From Rhodococcus sp. IEGM 1379 (GTDB taxonomy: Bacteria; Actinomycetota; Actinomycetes; Mycobacteriales; Mycobacteriaceae), in assembly GCF_030056815.1 (NCBI RefSeq), contig NZ_JASHKR010000008.1, positions 1 through 64,000 of the forward strand: a DNA stretch of 64,000 nt. The letters run 5' to 3'. The position numbers and the translations under genes were made by a program. The notes under the pieces were generated by a model. The model ran no database searches. It had not been told where the DNA came from and was given only the letters and a program-made list of their open reading frames with translations. Shown in pieces: positions 54,867-62,914 of the stretch. Each line of letters opens with the position of its first letter. The first letter of the stretch is position 1.

Positions 54867-55790
54867 ATGACTACGACTGACAGGTGCTCGGTCAAGACTG
54901 CCGTCGTACCGGCGGCGGGCCTCGGCACGCGGTTTCTTCCCGCTACCAAAACGGTGCCGAAAGAGTTGCTGCCAGTGGTGGATACACCTGGAATCGAACT
55001 GGTAGCCGGTGAAGCGGCGCGGGCCGGAGCGAATCGTCTGGTGATCGTCACGGCGCCCGGTAAAGCTGGTGTGACGGGTCATTTCCTCGAAGATCTTGTA
55101 CTCGAAGGAAAACTTCAGGAGTCGGGCAAGCTTCATCTACTCGAGAAGGTCCGCAAGGCGCCGGCGTTGATCTCGGTGGAATCGGTTGTGCAGGAGTCGC
55201 CGTTGGGACTCGGACATGCGGTGGGTCTTGCCGAATCCGTTCTCGGTGATGACGAGGATGCCTTTGCAGTTCTCTTGCCGGATGACTTGGTGCATCCCTG
55301 CGGTGTCTTGGATCGAATGGCGAAGGTCAGGTCCGAGTACGGTGGATCGGTACTGTGTGCCTTCGAGGTTGCGCCCGACGAGGTCAGTGCCTACGGAATT
55401 TTCGACGTCTTACCGGCCCGCGACAACAGTGATCGGGACGTATTGCAAGTGGTCGGAATGGTCGAGAAGCCGGAAACAGCCTCTGCTCCTTCCACATTGG
55501 CTGCTGTCGGGCGCTACCTTCTCGATCGCACGATCTTCGATGCTCTTCGCAGGATCGAACCGGGCAAAGGCGGGGAGTTGCAGTTGACGGACGCCATCGC
55601 ACTGATGATCGCCGAAGGGCATCCGGTGCATGTCGTCGTTCACAAAGGTACTCGGCACGACCTCGGGAATCCAGGCGGCTTCCTCCGTGCATCGTTGGAC
55701 CACGCTCTCGGCCGGGACGACTACGGACCGGCCTTGCGTGTGTGGCTGGAAGAGCGTCTGCGTCAGCCTGATCCGCAACTTACGTACTGA
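54867..55790 (+). CDS. galU: UTP-glucose-1-phosphate uridylyltransferase
   Basis: The 307-residue protein shows the nucleotidyltransferase signature AAGLGTRFLPATKTVPKE near residue 16, VVQESPLGLGHAV near residue 110, a metal-binding LLPDD, and VEKPE near residue 208. It makes UDP-glucose from UTP and glucose-1-phosphate. The ATG at 54867 is preceded by GAAAGGTGA. Its place among polysaccharide genes and upstream of ugd suggests that it feeds the exopolysaccharide, though it may be the cell's only GalU. Confidence 0.95.
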   Translation: MTTTDRCSVKTAVVPAAGLGTRFLPATKTVPKELLPVVDTPGIELVAGEAARAGANRLVIVTAPGKAGVTGHFLEDLVLEGKLQESGKLHLLEKVRKAPALISVESVVQESPLGLGHAVGLAESVLGDDEDAFAVLLPDDLVHPCGVLDRMAKVRSEYGGSVLCAFEVAPDEVSAYGIFDVLPARDNSDRDVLQVVGMVEKPETASAPSTLAAVGRYLLDRTIFDALRRIEPGKGGELQLTDAIALMIAEGHPVHVVVHKGTRHDLGNPGGFLRASLDHALGRDDYGPALRVWLEERLRQPDPQLTY

Positions 55791-55802
55791 TCGGGTACGG
55801 CT

Positions 55803-57041
55803 GTGGAACTGATTGCCGGGGTGATCAAATCGTACGACTGGGGTTCGCGGACAACCCTGGCCGAACTCACTGGACGAACTGCCCCGTCATCGACTACCGA
55901 AGCTGAAATGTGGTTCGGTGCCCATGAATCGGCGCCGTCGCCGCTGCCCGAGAGTTCCGGTCCGGCCACGCTCGTGGAGCGGATCGGAACTGATCCCTTG
56001 GCTTCGCTGGGTTCGCAATGCCGTGACGCTTTCGGCGGACGATTGCCGTTCCTGCTCAAAGTTCTTGCGGTGCAGCGATCCTTGTCGCTCCAGGCGCATC
56101 CCACGGAAGTGCAGGCACGCGCCGGATATGCCGGCGAGAATCGCGGCGGAATTCCGTTGGATGCAGCACACCGCAACTATCGGGATGATCGACACAAACC
56201 GGAATTGGTTGTTGCCCTCGAGCAGTTCGAGGCCCTGGCAGGATTTCGTGATGTGCCGGCCACCGTGGATCTTCTGACGGCGATCGATGTGCCCGAACTT
56301 GCAGAAGACGTTGCTCTCCTGGCAGCGTCACCCACCCCGGGAAAGCTGAAATGCGTGGCAACTCGCTGGTTGGGCCTGTCGAGTGAATATCACACCCAGG
56401 TAGATGACACAGTACTGAAACGGACTACCGCCCTGCTGGCGTCCGGTGGCAGCGTGGTGGACCGATTCCGTGCCGAATTGTCGACGGCGTCGGAGCTTGC
56501 GCGAGACTACCGCGGCGACCGTGGGGTTCTGATGTCGTTGTTGCTCAACCGAGTTACCCTCGCTCCTGGAGAAGGTCTGTATCTTCCGGCAGGTAACCTG
56601 CATGCGTATTTGAGCGGTACGGCCGTCGAGATCATGGCCAATTCCGACAACGTGCTTCGAGGTGGGTTGACCACCAAACACATCGACGTTGCCGAGTTGT
56701 CGGCAATACTGGATTTCGACCCGATCTCGGTTGAAGTTCTTCGGCCGCATTCCAGCGGCGTCGAATATCGGTACTCCACTCCCGCTCGTGAATTCATGCT
56801 CACTCGGTGGGAACTCGACCACTCTACGGCGTACGTGGTGGACAACAGCGGTCCCTCGATCGTGCTGTGCATGTCAGGAGACGCGACCATTCGACATGCC
56901 GGGACAACTCGCAGCCTCCACACTGGTGAGGCTCTCTGGGTTCCAGCCGGCGAGACTGATCTGAGCTTCGAGGCAGACGGCCCCCGCGCACAACTGTTTG
57001 TCGCCTCCGTGGGCAAGGTGTCATCCGAGTTGGCTGCCTGA
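55803..57041 (+). CDS. manA: Mannose-6-phosphate isomerase, class I
   Basis: The 412-residue protein is a type I phosphomannose isomerase. Zinc ligands appear in LQAHPTEVQA (Gln and His), HKPELVVALEQFEAL (Glu) and later GNLHAYLSGTAVEIMANSDN (His), followed by the active-site Arg in VLRGGLT. It interconverts fructose-6-phosphate and mannose-6-phosphate, providing GDP-mannose precursors. The GTG at 55803 follows galU by 12 bases, so the two are co-transcribed. Confidence 0.94.
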   Translation: MELIAGVIKSYDWGSRTTLAELTGRTAPSSTTEAEMWFGAHESAPSPLPESSGPATLVERIGTDPLASLGSQCRDAFGGRLPFLLKVLAVQRSLSLQAHPTEVQARAGYAGENRGGIPLDAAHRNYRDDRHKPELVVALEQFEALAGFRDVPATVDLLTAIDVPELAEDVALLAASPTPGKLKCVATRWLGLSSEYHTQVDDTVLKRTTALLASGGSVVDRFRAELSTASELARDYRGDRGVLMSLLLNRVTLAPGEGLYLPAGNLHAYLSGTAVEIMANSDNVLRGGLTTKHIDVAELSAILDFDPISVEVLRPHSSGVEYRYSTPAREFMLTRWELDHSTAYVVDNSGPSIVLCMSGDATIRHAGTTRSLHTGEALWVPAGETDLSFEADGPRAQLFVASVGKVSSELAA

Positions 57042-57055
57042 TCTGAGCGGTTGGG

Positions 57056-57361
57056 TCAGTCGGCGCCGGGTCGGGAAAGCTCGGGTGTGCTGAGCGTGGC
57101 CGTGGTGCTGCTGCGGGGATCCAATCCGGCTTCCTCGACGGTCAAGTACTCGGCGGCGATCAGGATCTCCAGGATCGGAACGTCGAAGACACGGCTGGCC
57201 ACGCGCATGGTGTCTTGCGTCGGCGGCCGCTTGGAAGCGAGCCACCGGCTCAATTCGGACGGTCGAATCTTCAGCGCACGTGCAGCATCTTGAATATCCC
57301 CATACGGGCGAAGTTCCAGTTGATTCTTGACCCATTCGGAGAAACCACTCATAACGGCCAT
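57056..57361 (-). CDS. HTH (XRE-type) DNA-binding protein, probably leaderless
   Basis: The 101-residue protein has one helix-turn-helix domain: FSEWVKNQLELRPYGDIQDA, then ARALKIRPSELSRWLASKRP as turn and recognition helix, then VASRVFDVPILEILIAA. The C-terminus is polar. A GATACT element lies eight bases before the ATG at 57361, which suggests a leaderless transcript; no ribosome-binding site is present. It is transcribed against galU-manA in the polysaccharide locus and could regulate it. Confidence 0.75.
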   Translation of the reverse strand: MAVMSGFSEWVKNQLELRPYGDIQDAARALKIRPSELSRWLASKRPPTQDTMRVASRVFDVPILEILIAAEYLTVEEAGLDPRSSTTATLSTPELSRPGAD

Positions 57362-57529
57362 ATTGCCTGAGTATCCCCGCGTATGCCAGTACATCCCGCC
57401 GGAGTTTTCCGAAAATATGTCGCTTCCGTCACGTTTTAGCAATCTTTTTTGGATGTTCTGCGCATTGTCACAGTTACGACACATCGGCAACTGAAGTAGT
57501 TCGATGCGCGGGCACGGGAGTGCAGTTCG

Positions 57530-58984
57530 TCAGCCGCTGAGTCCATGGAACGTCTTTTCCCAGTACGAGGGATTACGAATCAACTGGTAGGTGCCCTTGA
57601 TCGCGGCGATGCTCATCAGAACCCAATAGAGGGGCGCAGTAAGGCACGCGATCAGCAGGTTGGCATTTCGGGTCTCGCGGCACGCGACCAAATTCATGTA
57701 CAGCACCGCAGCATTGCCGAAGACGAGGGACGCCAACGCCGGGAAGTACACGTAAGCAGGAAAGACCTCCTGGATGACTCCGGGTTGCCCCAGAATCCAC
57801 CCCAGACTTACGAGCCAGAACACCATGTTCAACGTCGCAACCACCGGCGTTCCCGCCATCAGCAGTGTGAAGCGCAGAAAGCCGACCGGACCGAGGCCAC
57901 GCCAGAGCTCCACCGGACGCCGCATGTGGACGAGCCAAGTCTGCAGATAACCCTTGTACCACCGTGAACGCTGACGGATCCAGTTGATGGTGTCGCTGTT
58001 CGCTTCTTCCAGCGTCGTCGAGTTCAGGACAGCGGTTCGGTACCCGCTCTCGGCGATACGCACACCGAGATCGGCGTCCTCCGTCACGTTGAACGGGTCC
58101 CACGCACCGATCTCGTCGAGCACTTCACGGCGTAGATGGTTGGAGGTTCCGCCCAGCGGAATCGGAGAATTGCTGCGCATCAGTCCGGGCAGGATGAAGT
58201 TGAACCACAGCGCGTAATCGGCGGTGAACCACGCCGTCAACAGGTTCTGGTTACCGTTGTGAAACGCAAGCTTTGCTTGCACACAGGCAGTGTTCGGTGG
58301 CAGGTCGGCAAACGTCGCGACCACGCGGCGCAACTGTAGCGGGTCAGGAGAATCCTCGGCGTCATAGATCGTGATGATCTCGCCGGTCGAGAAATGCAGT
58401 CCGTAGTTGCAAGCTTTCGGCTTCGTTCGGGGATCAGCAGCCGGAACCTTCAGGATGCTCACCACTTTGTCTACGCCGGCCTTCTCGGCGGCCTCGATGG
58501 TGATCGTGTCGTCCGCTTCGAGGAGCAGCAGCACTTGCAACTTCTCGGCCGGATAATCGATCGCACGCATCGCAGCGATGAGATCGCCGACCACAGCGGG
58601 TTCGTCGTACGCCGGGACGAGAATTGTGTAGGTCGGTAGTTCGTCATCGGTCAATGCGAGTGCCCGCTCGTCGCTGATCGTCACGATCGACGATGCGTCG
58701 AGGCCACGCGTGAAGAGCAGTAGCCGGTCCGCCATGGTCCACACGTAGCCGACGGTGCACATCACGGTCAGAGCGATGAGTGTCGGTTGGAGGAAGAAGA
58801 CAAGGCACAGAACGGTGATCAGTAAGGCAATCAGGAGCGTATTACGTTGCCACGGATAAAAAGCCACGGATGCCGACGAAATCGGCTTGCGTTCACGGAG
58901 CCCGTTGACGGCGTCGTGCAACGCTGCATCCCGAAACGAGTCCGACGTTGTGTCTTCGCCCTCGAGCGCGTCAGGGTTTACCAT
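57530..58984 (-). CDS. BcsA-like processive family 2 glycosyltransferase
   Basis: The 484-residue protein has two N-terminal helices, a cytoplasmic GT2 domain and four C-terminal helices. All processive-synthase motifs are present: LLLLEADDT, TIYDAEDSPDP (DxD-type), NVTEDADLGVRI (TED) and QRSRWYKG (QxxRW). The PilZ domain that gives c-di-GMP control to bacterial cellulose synthases is absent. It probably polymerises glucose or another UDP-sugar and exports it. ATG 58984 overlaps the stop of the preceding membrane protein gene. The BcsB-like protein is 6 kb away on the other strand. Confidence 0.9.
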   Translation of the reverse strand: MVNPDALEGEDTTSDSFRDAALHDAVNGLRERKPISSASVAFYPWQRNTLLIALLITVLCLVFFLQPTLIALTVMCTVGYVWTMADRLLLFTRGLDASSIVTISDERALALTDDELPTYTILVPAYDEPAVVGDLIAAMRAIDYPAEKLQVLLLLEADDTITIEAAEKAGVDKVVSILKVPAADPRTKPKACNYGLHFSTGEIITIYDAEDSPDPLQLRRVVATFADLPPNTACVQAKLAFHNGNQNLLTAWFTADYALWFNFILPGLMRSNSPIPLGGTSNHLRREVLDEIGAWDPFNVTEDADLGVRIAESGYRTAVLNSTTLEEANSDTINWIRQRSRWYKGYLQTWLVHMRRPVELWRGLGPVGFLRFTLLMAGTPVVATLNMVFWLVSLGWILGQPGVIQEVFPAYVYFPALASLVFGNAAVLYMNLVACRETRNANLLIACLTAPLYWVLMSIAAIKGTYQLIRNPSYWEKTFHGLSG

Positions 58985-60447
58985 TTCTGACCCTCCACGA
59001 TCAGTCGGCCGACGGCTTCGAGCATGCCGAGATCCTTGTACTGCGATTCGTTGTCCTCCGTTGCAGTCCGACCACGCAACAAGACTGCCAGCGTGTTGGC
59101 AGCGTTGGAGGCCATCGAAGGCTTCGGTTCGGGGAAGTATGCATCGGGTTCGTGATTGTCGACGGTAATGAGGCTGACGCGTTGAGCTGCGTTGTCGCCA
59201 CGAGTCCAGACGAAACTCAGATTGCTCCAGGTGAGAAGCAGAGCGTCGTCGACGATGGTGTACATCTCGGCTACGACTCCACGGCCGAGATCAACCTTGA
59301 CAGTGGGACTTACGCGCGCGTTCTGCAAGTCGTACGTCGCGTTGCTCGGATACACCGCGAGCGTGGCCGGCCGACGAACCTGGACAACGTCGATCTGCAC
59401 CGTGCGAGGCCGCATTTGGGAATCCCACGAGGGATCGGGTGTATCGGCCTCGATTGTTTGCCTGGTCAAAACGGAGGTGGAACCGAAATACCTTTTGGGC
59501 CAGTCATATTCGCTGGTAGACGTCTGATGCCAACCAGCGGGGACAATCAACCGGGGGTCGATGCTGGTCGGGGGTGGCCCGACCGCGACGGGAGCGGAGT
59601 TGCCGGCAGGCAGGGGAGTGAGGAACAGAAGTATTGCGGCGCCGAACACTACGAGGATGGTCCAGTTGCTCGTAGCAGTGGACGGTTTGCGCAGCGGCCG
59701 GTCGAAAGGCTTCCAGGACTGCCCCCGACGCTCGTAGAAGTAGAACAGTCCACCGACGAGGAGGGCGCTGCCTACGGCGGGAAGGAGTTGCACGGCAAAG
59801 AGTGGCGCAGTCGGGTAGGCGCGAATGAGGTAGTACACCAACGTGGTGCCCAATATGGTGGAAGCAATGAATCCGATGAATCCGCGTCGCCAGGTTCGGC
59901 TGACGGCAATGGTGGTTGCGGCCGACGCGACCAGCACCATGATGATGCTGTAGTCGAACCGGGTGCCGCCGAGTTCCGTTGCCAGCGTTCGGTAGTTCAG
60001 CGGAGCGAGGATCATCGGGACTATCCAGATCACCCAGTATCGATTGACCGGTCTGAGACCGAACATGAGAACGGCTGAAGCCCACACGAAGATCCAGGCA
60101 GCGAGGACGTCGATATGCATCAGTTCGTAGTTGGCCGCGAACCGTGGCATCAACAACGCTTGCATGCCGATAGCCACGATCAATCCGATGCCGCCGACTA
60201 TCTTGTCGGTTTCGCGATCATGGATCGGAAGTTCAGGGCCGCGTCGTAGATCGATGCCGACTGCGGCAATCAAGCACAGCAATGGCAGGACGAAGACGTA
60301 TCCGATCGCCGTGCCGTTGACGGTGCTTTGCCACAAGTAGTTCCAGGTGGGCCAGAAAGCGAAAACGGTAGCAGCTGCGATCATCAGCCAACGAACTGCG
60401 AGTCGAGGAACGATTCCCGACCTACTGCGGACATCGCGAATCTTCAA
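58978..60447 (-). CDS. Membrane protein of the polysaccharide locus, possibly exosortase-like
   Basis: The 489-residue protein has about eight N-terminal helices and a C-terminal soluble domain of about 190 residues. The first helices with GTAIGYVFVLPLLCLIAAVGI resemble an exosortase start, and the C-terminal domain (VPAGWHQTSTSEYDWPKRYFG to VWTRGDNAAQRVSLITV) resembles an EpsI/DUF3485 partner. However, the exosortase Cys, Arg and His triad is not clear. It is co-translated with the GT2 synthase (overlap at 58978-58984), so it probably helps in polymer export or modification. Confidence 0.55.
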   Translation of the reverse strand: MKIRDVRSRSGIVPRLAVRWLMIAAATVFAFWPTWNYLWQSTVNGTAIGYVFVLPLLCLIAAVGIDLRRGPELPIHDRETDKIVGGIGLIVAIGMQALLMPRFAANYELMHIDVLAAWIFVWASAVLMFGLRPVNRYWVIWIVPMILAPLNYRTLATELGGTRFDYSIIMVLVASAATTIAVSRTWRRGFIGFIASTILGTTLVYYLIRAYPTAPLFAVQLLPAVGSALLVGGLFYFYERRGQSWKPFDRPLRKPSTATSNWTILVVFGAAILLFLTPLPAGNSAPVAVGPPPTSIDPRLIVPAGWHQTSTSEYDWPKRYFGSTSVLTRQTIEADTPDPSWDSQMRPRTVQIDVVQVRRPATLAVYPSNATYDLQNARVSPTVKVDLGRGVVAEMYTIVDDALLLTWSNLSFVWTRGDNAAQRVSLITVDNHEPDAYFPEPKPSMASNAANTLAVLLRGRTATEDNESQYKDLGMLEAVGRLIVEGQKW

Positions 60448-61269
60448 GATTATATTCCGTTCGAACTCGTCCGATCACACTCGGTTCCGATCGAACTCGG
60501 ATTTTGCGCACTCGATACCGATCGGACCTTCCGACCCTACTTCATGTCGAGTGGTTCGCCGTGCAGTCCGACCTGCCCTGGCGCTGAACCAAACCTAGTT
60601 CGTTCCACATGTTGGGACAGCGAGAAAACTTTTTCGGCCCCTTTTCGGCGACGTACTGGACGATTGACCAATCCCGAGTTGCTGGCGTGTGCTGTATTGC
60701 GAAGCGTCTGAGCGCTATTCGCCCTCGAGTTGCGGGTTCCAGGACCAAATTCCCTGCGTAGGACGTAGGTCCCCGCTTGGCCCGGGCGCCGTCCTGCGAA
60801 AAATGCTGTGGCACAGTTACTTTGCCAGACTGCCTCTTGTGCTGCAGATTTGGGGGTAACGAATCGAATCCAGCTATCTATTACCTGTCGGTAACGTCCC
60901 GTCGATGCGGGGCTGTAGACACGATTAACGGAAAAATTGCCCGACTTGCCCTAATTTGATCGGTTAGTTGAGCTTTCAGCCGATCTGTTACGGCTGGACA
61001 AGTCTGACAAAGTGTGGATGCCCTCAACTTTGCGGCGAAAGAACCCTCGACGGGTCTGAACTGCACGATCACTGCGTTTGATCCTGTGCGGAGACAGTGC
61101 TGAAATGAAGCTCATTCGACTTGCACATGCGACTCGATCGGTCTGAATTCTCTTGGCGAGTACAGGATGCGAACAATTTGCTCCATTCTGTAACGAGTGT
61201 GCACAGGGGGCTAGATCGCTACGAGTCGCCCTCAACTCCTGGGTCCATAATGAAGAAGGGACTGATCTC
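60448..61269. promoter_or_regulatory. Long divergent intergenic region
   Basis: More than 800 bases separate the minus-strand membrane protein and the plus-strand priming transferase. No frame looks like a gene. The segment is lower in G/C than its surroundings. CAGCCG-N8-CGGCTG lies in the middle (from about 60975), and a CTATCTATTACCTG stretch at about 60881 could hold promoter elements. A long regulated leader or an unrecognised RNA is possible. Confidence 0.45.
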
Positions 61270-62787
61270 GTGACGGCACTCGACGTATCCACCTTGAATT
61301 CTGAGCACAGGCGACCTCGAGCGGTGCCGGATACGACTCACGATTCGGCGCCTCGAAGTCAGTGGGAGGCGGTGTACCGACGCCGGTTGGTCTTCGGTGA
61401 CGTGGCGATCGTTCTTGCCGCAGTGTTCCTTGCTCAATGGTTCAGGTTCGGTGGTGACGCCACCTCGATGACGTCGGGAGTGCTCGGCCACCTCAGTTAC
61501 ACCGGTGTATCCCTGGTGCTCGCCGGAATGTGGTTGGCGTCTCTCGGAATCTTCCGGACTCGCTCGATTCGAGTGATCGGCAGTGGTCCCGAGGAATACC
61601 GTCGCATATTCATTGCGACCGTAAGACTTTTCGGTCTGATCGCAATTGTGAGCCTTCTGCTTCAACTCGATATCGCACGCCTCTACTTGGCGTTCGCCTT
61701 CCCTCTCGGCCTGGCTGCCCTCATGATCAGTCGCTGGGCAGGCCGAAGGATGATTGCGCGCAGGCGCACTTACGGCGAATGCCAGACTTCGGTGCTCGTA
61801 GTCGGAAGCCGCAGTGCAGTCCTGAATTTGGCGGAGAACTTCGAACGCGGAACCGTCGACGGATTCCGGGTTGTCGGAGTGTGCGTCCCCGGTCATATCG
61901 GGGCCAAGGACAAAGTCATCACAGTCGGCGGTCGTGAGATCCCGATCCTCGGTGGCGAGCACGATGTCATCGGTGCCCTCGATCTTGTCCATGCAGATAC
62001 TGTCGCCGTAACCGCGACGGAACGTCTCGGGTGTGACGGCATGCGGAAGCTTGCCTGGGACCTTGAGACCAAGGACGTGGATCTTGTTGTCGCACCAAGC
62101 ATCCTGGACGTCGCCGGACCCCGTCTCTCGATGCGGCCGGTTGCAGGCCTACCGCTCATTCACGTAGAGCGGCCGCGCTATCACGGCGCTCAACGCTTCG
62201 CGAAGACGTCGTTCGATTTTCTCTTTGCCTCGCTCATTCTGATTGCCATCAGTCCCGTTCTGCTCGCCACGGCGATTGCGGTCAAGGCAACCAGCAAGGG
62301 ACCCGTCTTCTACAAGTCCGAACGCATGGGTCTCGACGGGCAGCCGTTCCCCATGCTCAAGTTCCGGTCGATGGTTCAAAATGCGGACGAGCATGTCGAC
62401 GCACTGATGAAGAACAACGAGGGTGCCGGCGTATTGTTCAAGATGCGTGAAGACCCCCGAGTAACCAAGGTGGGCAAGATTATCCGCCGGTACTCCATTG
62501 ACGAGCTGCCACAGTTCGTCAATGTTCTCCGCCGCGAGATGAGTGTGGTCGGCCCGCGGCCGCCGTTGCGCCGTGAGGTAGAAGCCTACGACGGAACAGT
62601 AAAGCGGCGTCTGCTGGTCAAGCCCGGAATCACGGGGCTCTGGCAGGTGAGTGGTCGATCTGATCTTTCCTGGGAAGAGACTGTGCGACTTGACCTTTCC
62701 TACGTCGACAACTGGTCGATGATGGGCGATGTGCTGATCGTGGCCAAGACCTTGAAAGCTGTCGTCGGGAGTGACGGCGCGTACTGA
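61270..62787 (+). CDS. Undecaprenyl-phosphate sugar phosphotransferase (WcaJ-type priming enzyme)
   Basis: The 505-residue protein has four to five N-terminal helices and a CoA-binding-like central domain (LVVGSRSAVLNLAENFERG). The C-terminal catalytic part has a further helix (DFLFASLILIAISPVLLATA), then KATSKGPVFYKSERMGLDG, FPMLKFRSM with the catalytic dyad region, RRYSIDELPQFVNVLRREM and VGPRPPLRREVEAY. It transfers the first sugar phosphate, typically glucose-1-phosphate, to the lipid carrier. GTG at 61270 is used; GAAGGGA is upstream. It starts the plus-strand half of the polysaccharide locus and is followed by ugd. Confidence 0.93.
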   Translation: MTALDVSTLNSEHRRPRAVPDTTHDSAPRSQWEAVYRRRLVFGDVAIVLAAVFLAQWFRFGGDATSMTSGVLGHLSYTGVSLVLAGMWLASLGIFRTRSIRVIGSGPEEYRRIFIATVRLFGLIAIVSLLLQLDIARLYLAFAFPLGLAALMISRWAGRRMIARRRTYGECQTSVLVVGSRSAVLNLAENFERGTVDGFRVVGVCVPGHIGAKDKVITVGGREIPILGGEHDVIGALDLVHADTVAVTATERLGCDGMRKLAWDLETKDVDLVVAPSILDVAGPRLSMRPVAGLPLIHVERPRYHGAQRFAKTSFDFLFASLILIAISPVLLATAIAVKATSKGPVFYKSERMGLDGQPFPMLKFRSMVQNADEHVDALMKNNEGAGVLFKMREDPRVTKVGKIIRRYSIDELPQFVNVLRREMSVVGPRPPLRREVEAYDGTVKRRLLVKPGITGLWQVSGRSDLSWEETVRLDLSYVDNWSMMGDVLIVAKTLKAVVGSDGAY

Positions 62788-62914
62788 CCGCGAGGTAGCA
62801 ATGACTCGCACCCATTCACCTGCAGTTCGTATCTCTTTGCGCTACTGAGATCACTGTTCAAGAAATCTATTGCCCACACATTCTGTCGGCTGAGTGTAAA
62901 GGAACGGCTAGACC

